Below, one piece after another: positions 47,252 through 57,620 of a DNA stretch of 64,000 nt. The stretch is from the NCBI GenBank assembly GCA_009792885.1, contig WMCF01000067.1:2897419-2961418 (forward strand), in the 5' to 3' direction. How positions within the stretch are numbered: the stretch's first letter is position 1; each line of letters begins with the position of its first letter. Source of the DNA: Eremophila alpestris peregrina. Its lineage: Eukaryota; Chordata; Aves; Passeriformes; Alaudidae. Below the pieces are notes generated by a model. It searched no databases. It was not told the origin of the DNA and was given only the letters and a program-made list of their open reading frames with translations. A program made the position numbers and the translations under genes.

Positions 47252-47257
47252 TTTATT
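47252..47257 (-). promoter_or_regulatory. ZP-gene polyadenylation signal overlapping its stop codon
   Basis: The minus strand reads CAATAAAT: the TAA stop at 47253-47255 lies inside AATAAA. Mammalian ZP genes are known for very short 3' UTRs with the stop inside the signal, so the feature supports the gene call. Confidence 0.7.
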
Positions 47258-49997
47258 GGTGAGAAAGAGGCTCCGGTCCCATCTCGCCCTGTTTCTCTGT
47301 CTCCCTGAGCACCAGGGCCCCCACCACGCTCTGCAGCTCAACCTGGAAGGGACACCTCTGCCTTGGTGGCCGCTGTCCCCGCCGGGGTCTGCCCAGGTGC
47401 CAGGTGCTCAGGGCCAGCCCCAGCAGCACCCCCAGCACAGCGAGCACCAGCACAGTGCTGCCCACCAGGGCCAGCCCAGCCAGCAGGAGCCTCTTCACCG
47501 TCTGGCACGGTGCTGGGAAAGGCAAAAAACACACCTGGGGGTCAGAGGGGACTTCAGCACAAGGGGCGGGGGTTTTGGGGACATGGGAGAGGTTGGGGTG
47601 TTCCTCACCTTCATACCATGGCACCTTCTCCTTCTGCACCAGCAGTGGTCCAACTGTCTCCTGGTGGAGTGTCCCCTCTCCTGGGAATGCTGTGGGAGGA
47701 TATGTCCAATGCAGTCCAGCCCAGGTCCAGGAGCCCTCCCAAGACCCAAAAACAACATGGGGCTGCCCTGTCCTGGTACCTGGCATGTCTCCACAGAGGG
47801 TGTCAGCAGCAGGACAACCAGTGTCACAGCAGTGGCAGGGGGTACTCTGGACAGGGTCCTCTGCATTATGCCAGCTGGGAAACGAGAGGACAGAACTGGG
47901 GGGAGGCAGTTCTGGGGGATCCCCAGACTCCACCACAAGACCCACATGGTACCACCCCAAAGGAGATGTCTCCAAGCACCTCCCCAGCACATCTGCAGCA
48001 TGAGGGAGCTGGGACCTGTGGCAATGCCAACAGCTGCCATCAAATAAGAGGTGACATCCAGACCACAGTGGGGTGACTTGGTCATCCCAGAGGTGGGTTC
48101 TACCCCCAACACATCCATGGTGTGCTTGTGTCCCCGGACACTCAGCATACCTGGCCGTGGTGTGGCTGTAGAAGCAGGACCTGGTGGCACATCCTTGTCC
48201 CCATGCCATCAGCAGGCAGTGCACGTAGATCTGCTGAGACACCACGTCCTTCCTCAGGGCCCCTGCTCTCCTTCCACGTGACCTCATGGGGATGAGGCCA
48301 TCCCAGCACTGTGTCTCAGGATGGACAATGTTTTGGGACACCCATGTCATCCCCCTCCCTGGGACCTCCATCCCACCCCCAAGGGCATCATCCCCACCTC
48401 ACCTGCTCTTCCTCAGGCTCACCCTCCAGTGTGGGGGCCAGGATGGAGAGCTGGAGGACAGACCCTCCTCTCTGGTGCTGGACAGACACGTTCACCAACT
48501 TTTCCCCATGCAGGCATCTGTGGCAGGAGAGTGACACAGGACATTCCAGGGCTGTCTCTAGGCTCTAGACATCCCTTTCCATCAGGAGATCCTGCAGGAT
48601 CCCAGGGTGGCTGGAGAAGGAGCCCCTACTTCCTTCCCCACCAGCACTAACCCACGCCTGTTCACCACCATGAAGACCCTTCTGGAGTGTCCTGGCTGCT
48701 CTGTGGTGGTCCAGCACTGATCCACGTGGATTCTCACGGAGATGCTGGGACTGAAGTGGACAGTGGCTTCCAGGTGGATCATCGAGCTGGGGCTGAGCAC
48801 TGGCAGCTTCTCTGGAGTGGCACTGGAGTCCTCTGAGAAGTGTGGGTTCAGTGTGACACACCTGTCCCACCAGAGATGGGGGCACCAGACAAATCCCAAA
48901 CCACCATCCACCAGTGTCTTGGCCCCTATCCCTACAGCCTCCCCCTTTCAGAGCCCACCCCCTGTCCTGGCTCTGCTCCCCAGGCCTGCTTTCCCCACTC
49001 TCCAGAGCTATAGCACCTTCCTGGACCTCCATGGAGCTGAGAGGGACCATGTCACCCATGGGAACATCTCAAAGCCCTACACTCTCCACAAGGACAGGTA
49101 GAGAGTCCCTGCAGGGACAGCCACTTTCCTGGTGGTCCTAGTGCTGGGACCAACCAGGAGAAGGCACTGACTGCTGCTGGTTGAGCCCAAGGGTATTGGC
49201 TGGAGCCATTCCATGGTTCCACCCCCAGCATTTTCCTGCAGCACCCCCAGAGCACTCACCATCCAGAAGCCTCAAGGTGAAGTTCATGATGGGCTTCTCA
49301 GAGTGTGGGTGAGCAGGAATCCTCCTCCCTGTCCCCATGCCTGAGGACATCACTGGAGCTGTCACCATGTGACCAGGGGGCCATGAAGCAACTGGAACCA
49401 TAGTGGTCTCTGCAAGGGGAGGGCAAAGCCAGCAGTAGCCCAGACACAGCAGAGACATCCAGGTCCTCAGGTGTCCACAGGACTTGTTTGGGACAGGTGG
49501 CAGCAGCACAGAGGCAGGGAGAGCACCCAGGAGCACACCAGGGGCTCCTCTGTCCCCAGCCCCATCCCAGCAGGAACTCACCTGCACTACAGGAATACAC
49601 CAGGAGCATTCCCAGCACCGTGACCCTGCCCAGGGCTGGGCACAGTCCAGGAGCTGCTCATGGGATGGGACATCACCGTCAGCAGCCACAGACCTGACCA
49701 GTGCCTCTGATCCCCCTCACCCCAACCAGGTCCCACCAGCCCTGCTGGGACCTTGAAATGGCTCCTGGGAGCCCCTTGCCCCAACCCTCAGAGTTTGGGA
49801 TCATTTGGGGAAGGCTCCTCTCCCCCAAGGACAATCCCCAGGTGACCATCAGGAACCAGTACTGGGAAAAGCAAGGGGCACCCACCACCCTCCTCCCCCA
49901 GCACAACCAGTGGGAGGACTGAAAGGGGATCCCAGCCCCACTCACCTGCCACCTCCAGCACAGCCCCACACACCAGCACCCACAAGTACAGCCCCAT
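47253..49997 (-). CDS. ZP3/ZPC-like zona pellucida domain membrane protein (predicted)
   Basis: Eight predicted exons (minus): 49946-49997, 49260-49409, 48652-48832, 48423-48517, 48151-48262, 47780-47874, 47609-47689, 47253-47512. The sum is 1026 bp, 341 aa, in frame throughout with GT-AG junctions. A signal peptide (MGLYLWVLVCGAVLEVA) is followed by EKPIMNFTLRLLD, MIHLEATVHFSPSISVRIHVDQC, GCLHGEKLV, QQIYVHCLLM, CATRSCF and CHCCDTGC, the cysteine order of a ZP3-type ZP-C module. ETVGPLLVQ resembles the external hydrophobic patch (ADVTVGPLIFL) of ZP3. A transmembrane helix (LALVGSTVLVLAVLGVLLGLAL) and a basic cytoplasmic tail close the protein. Family knowledge: such proteins polymerise in the egg coat. 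Oddities: no ZP-N domain found, no RxxR furin site before the hydrophobic patch, and the stop codon inside AATAAA. The join 49260 to 48832 is the least certain. The exact paralogue cannot be named. Confidence 0.8.
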
Positions 49998-50149
49998 CCC
50001 CAGTGAGCAGCATCCCCACCCCACCAGCTGGGGGTCTTTAAGGACTTGGGGCTGGGTGTCAATGGGTCCCAGCTGGCATTGATGGGGCTGGGGGCTTTGC
50101 TTTGCCATTGGCAGCCCCACACCTGGGGCTGGTCCCATCCCTCACACCT

Positions 50150-50660
50150 TCCCAGTCCCACCACAAGAGTCTGTGCTCATCTCCCAGTCCCCATTCCATC
50201 CCACAGTCCCAGTGTCACCACTCAGACTGGTCCTGCAGGTAGTCCTGAGCATGATCCCATAGGCACCAGTTAGTCCTGGTCCCATACTCACCAATCAGTC
50301 CTGTTCCCAGGTGCAATGCTGGGCCTCCCATATCACTGTTGTGGTCCTGGTCCTCAGCAAGATGCAGGTCCCACCACAAGGTCCCATCCTCACCACTTAG
50401 TCCTGGTCCTGAGCATGGTGCTGCTCCCTCTATGTCATTTTACTCCTGCACATGGTCCTGATCCAGCCAGTTTGCCCCGATCCCAGTTCACCGCGTGGCC
50501 TGGTCCCATCACTCAGCCTTGGTCCCTTGGATGTTCCTGGTCCCATCTCAAGGCTCCTAAGCCCACCACAGTTTTGACCCCACCATTGTCATGATCCTAT
50601 GGTTGATCCCAGTCCCACCAGAGAGTCCCAGTCCCCAGCATCCCTCCTTGTCCCATCATA
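50150..50660. repeat. Degenerate tandem repeat upstream of the ZP gene
   Basis: Many imperfect copies of TCCTGGTCCC(A/T)... CACCA and GTCCTGGTCCTGAGCATGGT phrases, spaced about 35-45 bases. It would be the 5' flank of the ZP gene, whose predicted ATG is at 49997. Confidence 0.55.
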
Positions 50661-51330
50661 GCTCTGCTTCCAGCTCTGCTGGAGAGGAAAACTCCTGGGA
50701 GCAGCAGTTTGGTCATAGCCAGGACAGAGACCTGGTGAAGTGCTCGTGTTCCTGGGTCCTGCCTGTCTCAGGTGTTCCCATCACAGCCCCAACATCCCAC
50801 CACAGGCCTCTTTTGAATGGGCTGACCTGGTGGCCTGCACCCAGAGGGACAGGGAGCATGGAGAAGTCCCAGTGCAAGTCCCATTGCCACCCCTGAAACA
50901 GGACATCCCCCATGACCAGCAGAGCTGGAACGTGGTGGCACGAGTGGTTTGTGTCACCAGTGGTGGCTGGTCCCACGGCTCTGGTGTCACTGTGAAGCCA
51001 GCAGACCTTCATGGGGACACCTGCACACCATGGGGATGTCCCCCAGCACCCAGCAGGGACAGCGGGGACAGACCCAGGCAGCCCACTGGCACTGAGGGTC
51101 TCATTCCTCAGCACTGCCTGGGGGACATGGGGCCCCCCAGCCCCAGGATTGATGGGGACAGTTGTGCCAGCACCCTGGAGCTCCTCCCAGAAGGAGCAGG
51201 GACTGGCTGAGCATCCTGCTGTGGCTGTGAGAACATCCTCACCCCACCCATCCCATCCTAGAGAAATAGGAGATGGCTGGAGACCAGCTGGATGATCCTT
51301 ATACCAAAAACTACCAAATATACAATTATA
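50661..51330. other. Intergenic DNA between the ZP gene 5' end and the GAL3ST1 3' end
   Basis: Contains a plus-strand open frame of 156 codons at 50740-51210 with no recognisable domain, no ATG at its listed start and no splice or promoter context that I could support. Minus-strand frames here were checked for a ZP-N domain and none was seen. Confidence 0.4.
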
Positions 51331-51350
51331 TTACAAAAGTAAATTGGTTT

Positions 51351-51356
51351 TTTATT
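51351..51356 (-). promoter_or_regulatory. GAL3ST1 polyadenylation signal
   Basis: The plus strand reads TTTATT, so AATAAA on the minus strand, about 1 kb past the GAL3ST1 stop (52373) and followed by AT-rich sequence. This implies a 3' UTR of about 1040 bases. Confidence 0.65.
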
Positions 51357-52372
51357 TCTGGTCTTTACAGAAGGAGCTGAACACAGGTTGGGGGACACAT
51401 GTGTCCCTTTGCTGGGGGGTGGCTCAGCCACAGGTGCCACCTCTGTGCCCAGCCAGTGCTACTCTCAGTGGGATGTGGCATCACCGGTGTCATCCAGCCC
51501 AGCTGGGATGCACGAGGTTTGTCCCCAAGGCAGGGTGGGGACTGGGGATGGCCCCTGCCCTCAGCATCCCCACTGTGCTTGGGATGGCATCATGGGGACA
51601 GTCCCACTGCACCCACTCCCATCTCCTCCCCATGCCAGTCGTCACCAGACCCTGCTGGCCTTCTGGGATGTCCTCTGTAGGGACCAGGGCCATGGGGCCC
51701 TCTAACTGGGATGATGGGGTGCAGGGAGGTGGTGCCCTTTGCCATGAGGACCTGTTGATAAAGGCCAGGGCTTTTGGGGAGGGTTTTCCAATCTCTGAAT
51801 GGCTCCGGGTGGCTCTGGGTCACAGGCCGGCAGGGAGTGATGGTTGTGGGCAGGCTGAGAACATGCTGCACCCATCACACCCATGGGCTGAGACAGTGCA
51901 GCAAGTTCTGACATTCCCACACCCCAAAACCAGGGCTCAGCAGGGTGATCTGAGGAGCCCCTGGAGGGCTGGGTTCCCTGTGGGCATCTTTGCCTACCCT
52001 GGGCAAAGGGAGACCCTCTATCACTGCTTTCCCAGCACATCCCTGCCTGCACCCAGCAACCTAGTGATGGATGTCCTGCTGTGACAAGGCCACATCCTTC
52101 ATAAATCCCTCCTCTAGCTTTTCCATGGGGAAGGAAGAAGTGGATCCTGCAGGAAAACACCACCCCTGAGCCCCCAGTCTTTGACCCCACTGATGGAGGC
52201 AGAGTCCCTGCTCTCCTGCCCAAGGTGAGGCTCTGCAGGAAGGTGATGGTGGATCCCCCCAAAAGTTCCTGGGCTCCAGAGCCTTCAGCCAGTTCTAAGC
52301 CAAGAGAACCATGAGTAACAAAAACGAAAGCACCTGGTTCTTCCCCAGGGAAGCAGGGCACCTGCCAGCCCC

Positions 52373-54792
52373 CTACCACTTGAGGAAGTCCCGCACGTAG
52401 CTCCATAGCTTGGTGATCCAGAGGTTAGCCCCCAGGTCAGTCAGGTACTGTATTTCAGGCGTCAGCATCTTGCGGCACAGCTTCTGGTGCTTCTTGCTGA
52501 TTTTCTTCTTCAAGTTGTACCCCAGGATGGTCTTCTCCCCCAGGGGCTGCCAGGGCTGCATGGAGGACTCCTGGATGGCGCTGGCATCCACAGCATGTCC
52601 CCCATCGATGCAGATGCTGGTCATCTTCTCATTCTCCCTCTGCAGCTCGGCCACGTCCCTGGCCATCCTCTCCCTCCCGTAGGCCTCCACCTTGCGCCAG
52701 AAGGTGGCATTGAAGTAGCGGTAGAGCTTGGCGTCGATGAGGTTCCAGGCGGTCGCCTGCTCGTACAGCTCAGGGGTCAGCCGGGACACCGTGGAGCCTT
52801 TGCGGGCGTTGAGCTTGAAGTAGAGGACGTCCTCCAGCTGCCAACACAGCAGGTCCTTGAGCAGCACCAGCGACTCATCAAAGTACTCGAGCAACATGAC
52901 GAGGTGGAAGCGGCGATCGATCTCCTGGATGTGCTCCTCCACCAGCGGGCTGTTGGCGTCCATGCTGCTGTCGTAGCCGAAGTCGAAGAACAGGAGGTTC
53001 TGGAGGTAGTGAGCGTTGAACCCGTTGGGATCGTAGTAGTGCTGGGGGTCCCGGAGGAACTCGTCCAGCTTATCCTCCCCCGTGATCTTCCAGGTGAGGG
53101 GGATGATGGGCCCAAAGTAGTGGAAGGAGGACTCAAAGAGGTAGGCGGGGTCCCGCAGCACCGTCACGAAGGTGGTGTCGGGCGGCAGGAGCTGGCGCAC
53201 CTCCTCGTAGTGGAAGCGCATGTGGTTGCAGATGATGTTGTAGCACACCCCGGGCCGGTAGTGCTGCACCTGGCTGCGCTCGAAGAAGGACGGGTAGTAG
53301 AAGTCGTTGCGGCCGTTGGGGAAGGCGAATTTGAGGCGATGCTTCTCCCCGAAGCGGAAGAGGATGTTGAGGATGGTGCTGCTGGCGGTCTTGTGGGTCT
53401 TCATGAACATGACGTTGAGCTTGGGCCGGCAGCTCCACCCCGAGGCGCTGCTCGTGCCATTGGATGGGGACGGAGCCTGCACGGGGGACAGGTGGGAGGA
53501 GCAGGAGAAGGGGACGGGGATCCTGGGTGAGAGAAGAGGTGGAGCACCATGGTGAGAGTGGCATCGGCACTTTGAAGGCTTAGGGATATTCTGTGCTGGA
53601 AGAGCTGGATCTGGGGATGGGTATTGGACCTGGGAATAGGTGCTGGACCTTGGGAATATATGCTGACCTGGGAATAGGTGTTGGACCTGGGGACAGGTGC
53701 TGGACCTGGGAATGGGTTCTGGAAATGGGAATAGGCATTGGAAATGGAAATAGAGCAGGGGTCTCCATGGGCATGGCCATTGTGGTCCTGGTGGAGGTGA
53801 TGCCAAAAAGTGCATTCAGGGGAGCTCTCCATGGCCACAACTCCATGGAGAGGAGCTGATAACATTTTTATGGGGGGTGAGAGCTCTCAACCCTTTGTAG
53901 GATCCATGGAGGAGGCTTGGGAGCTCTCAATCCCTTGTAGAATTCATAGAGGGGTACCAGGGAGCTCACAGCCCTTTGTAGGATCCATGGAGGAAGTCTG
54001 GGGACTCTCAGTCCCTTGTAGGATCCATGGAGGATGTTTGGGACCTCTCAACCCCTTATATGAGTCACAAACCTCTCATGGGATCTATTGTCAATACCTT
54101 GTGGGATCCATGAAGGATCCAGCAAGGTAAATAATTCCCCACAGATGAGTTCATGGGCCCTGGAAGAGCATGTGAGGACACTTGGGATGTTACCTGAGCT
54201 GCCCAGGGCAGAGCCCACAAAGCCGAGTGACTTTGGACACCTGTAATGAACTTGCCAAACTGATCCTTGATAAGGATCCCATCCAACAGCACCAGGCTTT
54301 TGCGGCATGTGAACCTTGTTTACAAGCCTGGAGATTAATTTGATGACAGGTGGCACGGCTGGGAGCTAAGCTCTGTGAGCTCTGACAGTGAAAGAACCTG
54401 AGATCTGAGTCCTCTCCTCCCCTCTCCTCTCCCCCCTTCCACCCAGGAGCAGTGAGTGTCCCAAACCCTGCAGGGAGTTGGGGGCCATTTGCCCCCTGGC
54501 TGTGGGACAGGGTGCAGCCTCCAGCAGGAAGGGGATATCTTGGTGTGAAGTCACCAGGGCCTGGAAAGCCTCAGGGCCATCTCCATGTTCCCCACCTCCA
54601 GTTGGGGGTTCCTGGTATGGAACAGGGAGGACGAGCTGCGGGGGGGACATGCGGGGACCAAACTCACTCAGTGACGCTGACTTGCAGCGGGGGGACAGCA
54701 TAGGAGTAGAGCAGCAACATGAAGCTGGTCAGGAGGGTCCCCAGGACCAGCCCCTTGCACATGGACCTCCAGGGCTTCCCATGCCACAGCAT
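52373..54792 (-). CDS. GAL3ST1: GAL3ST1, galactosylceramide 3'-sulfotransferase (complete)
   Basis: Two coding exons (minus): 54668-54792 and 52373-53522. The sum is 1275 bp, 424 aa (human 423). The start MLWHGKPWRSMCKGLVLG leads into a signal-anchor helix (LVLGTLLTSFMLLLYSYAV), so it is a type II Golgi membrane protein. The first junction joins ...PPLQVSVTE to IPVPFSCSS and matches human spacing. The PAPS 5'-phosphosulfate loop KTHKTASST and the 3'-phosphate-binding VLRDPAYLFESSFHYFGP are intact, as are FNIICNHMRFHY-like (YNIICNHMRFHYEEV) and the C-terminal LTPEIQYLTDLGANLWITKLW. Potential N-glycosylation sites are at NGT and NAT. Family knowledge: it transfers sulfate to galactosylceramide to make sulfatide of myelin and kidney. 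The 5' non-coding exon(s) were not identified; the coding exon begins at an acceptor, 54801. Confidence 0.97.
53590..53770. repeat. ~24-bp minisatellite in the GAL3ST1 intron
   Basis: Repeated GGTGCTGGACCTGGGAATAG-type units, six to seven imperfect copies, just upstream (in transcript sense) of the second coding exon. Confidence 0.8.
53870..54120. repeat. ~55-bp tandem repeat in the GAL3ST1 intron
   Basis: Four to five copies of CTCTCAnnCCCTTGTAGGATCCATGGAGGA separated by variable GGGAGCT sequence. It is distinct in unit from the neighbouring 53590-53770 array. Confidence 0.75.
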
Positions 54793-55394
54793 CCTGGTCA
54801 CCTGCAGCCAGAGAGGAGAGACGTTGGTGCCAAGACACGGGGACTGGAGGGTGTGTGGCTCGAATGAGGCACGTGGACGTTTCACGGGCATGGTAATTCC
54901 CTGACAGGCATCTCTTTGGCGCCTGGCATGATCCAGCCATGGGCACGGCAGATCCGTGGCCCAGGCCCAGCCAACCTTTGCCCGCCTTGGGAAAACCGAG
55001 TGACTCCCAGGGTGTCTCCCAGGGTGACTCCCAGGCCCGGTGGGAGAGGCCGCAGGGCTGGGACTGGGGGAAGGGGGAGCCGGGCCACAGACAGCCCAGG
55101 AGCAGAGTGGGCAACGGAGGGACAGAGTGGCCATCCTCCCCTGGGACGCCACCAGCACCGGCAGGAGCTCCCTGAGGGCGCTGGGAAGCATTCTCTCAGG
55201 AAAATCTGCAGGCCGGAGCAGGAGCTGCAGCAGCTGGGGATGGTCTGGGTGCTGCAGTACCCTCGCAGTGCGGCCTCTCCGGCCCTGCCAGCAGCACTGG
55301 GGGGCTCGGGGGCCCCTCTGGCCGAGGCAGCTCGGGCGGGCCCAGGGTGGGGCCCAGGGACTGGGGACAGAGAGGTGCAGGCAGGCCGGCACCC

Positions 55395-55665
55395 CGAAAC
55401 ACACACAACACACACACACACACACAGAGGGCACACACGTGTGCTCGTGTGCTCGTGTGTGCACACACACATCAATGCATATTCATACATATCAATGCAT
55501 ATTCATACACACACATCAATGCATATTCATACATATCAATGCATATTCATACACACACATCAATGTACGTTCATACACACATACACAGAGAATGTGCACA
55601 CACATCAGTCATGTTCGTACACACACACGTGTGCACACAGACACACACACACACAGACACACACT
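55395..55665. repeat. CA-rich compound microsatellite
   Basis: (CA)n followed by repeats of ACACATCAATGCATATTCAT and CATATCAATGCATATTCAT, then (CA)n/(ACAG)n again to 55665. Alternating purine-pyrimidine sequence dominates. Confidence 0.9.
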
Positions 55666-57404
55666 CACAGAGCCCCTGTGCCCGCTGCCCTCTCCCCAGC
55701 GCTCCCCCCGTGGCCCCCATCCCTGTCCCCTCCCTCCTCCCGGGACACGGGGGTCATCCTCACTGTGACACCGCATTGCAGCAGTGCCGTCCCCTGCGGT
55801 AGGACACGGGGACACGCCACTCGTGACCGCAGCCCTCCACAGCAGAGTTCCGCGCCCGGGAGCCCCCCCAAGCTGGGGGCTGAACCCCCCCGGCCCTGCA
55901 CCCCCATTTAGCGGCGGGAGCAGCATCGCCTGCCTGCCCCAGCTCCCGCTGCTCCCGCTGCTCCACATCCTACGGAATCCTTCGGCCAAGGCTGGCTGCA
56001 CTCCCACTAAATAACACTCCCAGAAAAAAAAACCCGGTCCCCCACCCCCGCCTCGCATCACCCCCTCAGCACCTCAGACCTCCCGCGGATATTCCGGTGG
56101 GATGAAATCCCGCTGCGATGAGCCGCGGATCACAGCCCGGCACATCCCGCCCCCCGAGCCCCCGAGGCAAAGCCCCCCCGGTTCCCGGCTCGCCCCCAGC
56201 ACCGCGGTTACCGGAGCCCGGCGATCCCGGGGTGCCGCTGCTGCCGCTGCTCCCCCGCTCCGGCCCCCCCGGGTCGGATCGCCTCGTGCTGCCGAGATTT
56301 CCAGCTCGATGAATAATGAATGGAAAATGCAACCGGAGCCCCGGGCTGCGGCCGGGTGCTGGGCACAGCGCCGCGGACAGGGGGGGGAGCTGGGAGAGGG
56401 GCACCTGGGGCACCCGAAAAGCTCATCCAAGTCCCGTCCCTCCCCACTTCCCCTGGAGCCGGGACCACTGGATCAGGCAGGGCTGGTGCATCCAGCCTCT
56501 TCCCGAGCGGTTTGCATTGGCTGTGGGGGCGTACGGTGCCACCACGGGGGGAGCAGGTGGCTCTGACTATATCCCAAAACCACCGTGTGGGTGAGAATGC
56601 CAGAGGGCTCCATGTGCCCAGGAGCAGCTGGAGTTCGGTGTTACACGGTGGCTGTGATTCCAGCACAGTCACCACCTGGCACCACCTGGAAAAGGCGACT
56701 TTTGTGGGTGCTGCCGGGCGGGAGCAGAGCTGGCACCAGCTCAGGAGTGAGCGAAATGACACCATGAACCCCTCAGATGAGTCCCAGTACATCCCAGTGA
56801 GTCCAGATGGGTCCCAATGGATCCTGTTAGATCCCTGTGGGACCCGACCAGGCCCCCAGGACCACACAGCACCCCATTCCAGAGCTCTGCAATGCCAAGG
56901 GGGATGCCTCGCTCCACCCTGCCTGCCTCCCTGGGGTGGTTCTGGCAAACACTTCTCAGCCAAATACTCTATTGACTTTGCCTTCAGTGAGCAGCTTAAT
57001 TATTAATAGCTCATTAGGAGAAACGTGGTGCGCTAGGTGTTCTCCTGGGGCTCCCACGGGTGGGGGCTGGCTGTGGCACCAACCAGCTCAGATGCCCAGT
57101 GGGAGAGCACGGCTGCACCTCAGGAGTTACCCCTGAGCCGGGTCAGGCCAGGCCAGGCAGCTCCCCATCTCCCTGGGGGCATCCCAGAGTCTGCTTTTGG
57201 GTTTTCCTACAGGATCAATTTTTTTAGGGCCAAACCCCTGCCACACACAAGGCACATGCACCTGCTTGCTCCTGATCCCACAAATCCATGGACACACTGT
57301 TTTGCACAGGCTCCATCCCACACAGGCATGGTGCTTCCTTCCCCTCTGTCCCCTCTGTGCCCCATGCGCACACAATTCCCCCCATCATCCTGCCCCATAG
57401 AGCT

Positions 57405-57620
57405 GCTTCCTGAGCATCCCACTGCCCCCCCAGCATCCCAACACCTTCCAGGTATCCCAACACCCCCTCAAGCATCCCACTACCTCCTTATCATCCTGCT
57501 GCCCCCTCAGCATCCCACTGCCTCCCAAGCAACCCAACAAGCATCCCGCTTGCCCCCTTACCATCCTGCCACCCTCCAAGCACCCCACCACCTCCCCTAA
57601 GCATCCCGCCCCCCCAGCAT
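57405..57620. repeat. ~25-bp C-rich tandem repeat
   Basis: Imperfect repeats of CCCCCTCAAGCATCCCACTACC type, about eight copies. Confidence 0.7.

Noticed and set aside
49018..49046. Tiny extra ZP-gene exon (minus strand, encoding APWRSRK)
   Set aside because: It can be spliced in frame with an alternative acceptor, but needs a microexon and weak sites; direct joining of 49260 to 48832 is simpler. Transcript data could reverse this.
49021..49103. Plus-strand exon-like stretch ending in a GTAGAG donor
   Set aside because: No matching acceptor, domain or neighbouring plus-strand exon; it overlaps the intron of the minus-strand ZP gene.
52487..53530. 347-codon plus-strand open frame
   Set aside because: Exact antisense shadow of the GAL3ST1 catalytic exon; high GC at third codon positions keeps the opposite frame open.
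54916..55911. 331-codon plus-strand frame with a Thr/His-rich middle
   Set aside because: The middle is translated CA microsatellite and the flanks are GC-rich non-coding DNA; no splice or domain support.
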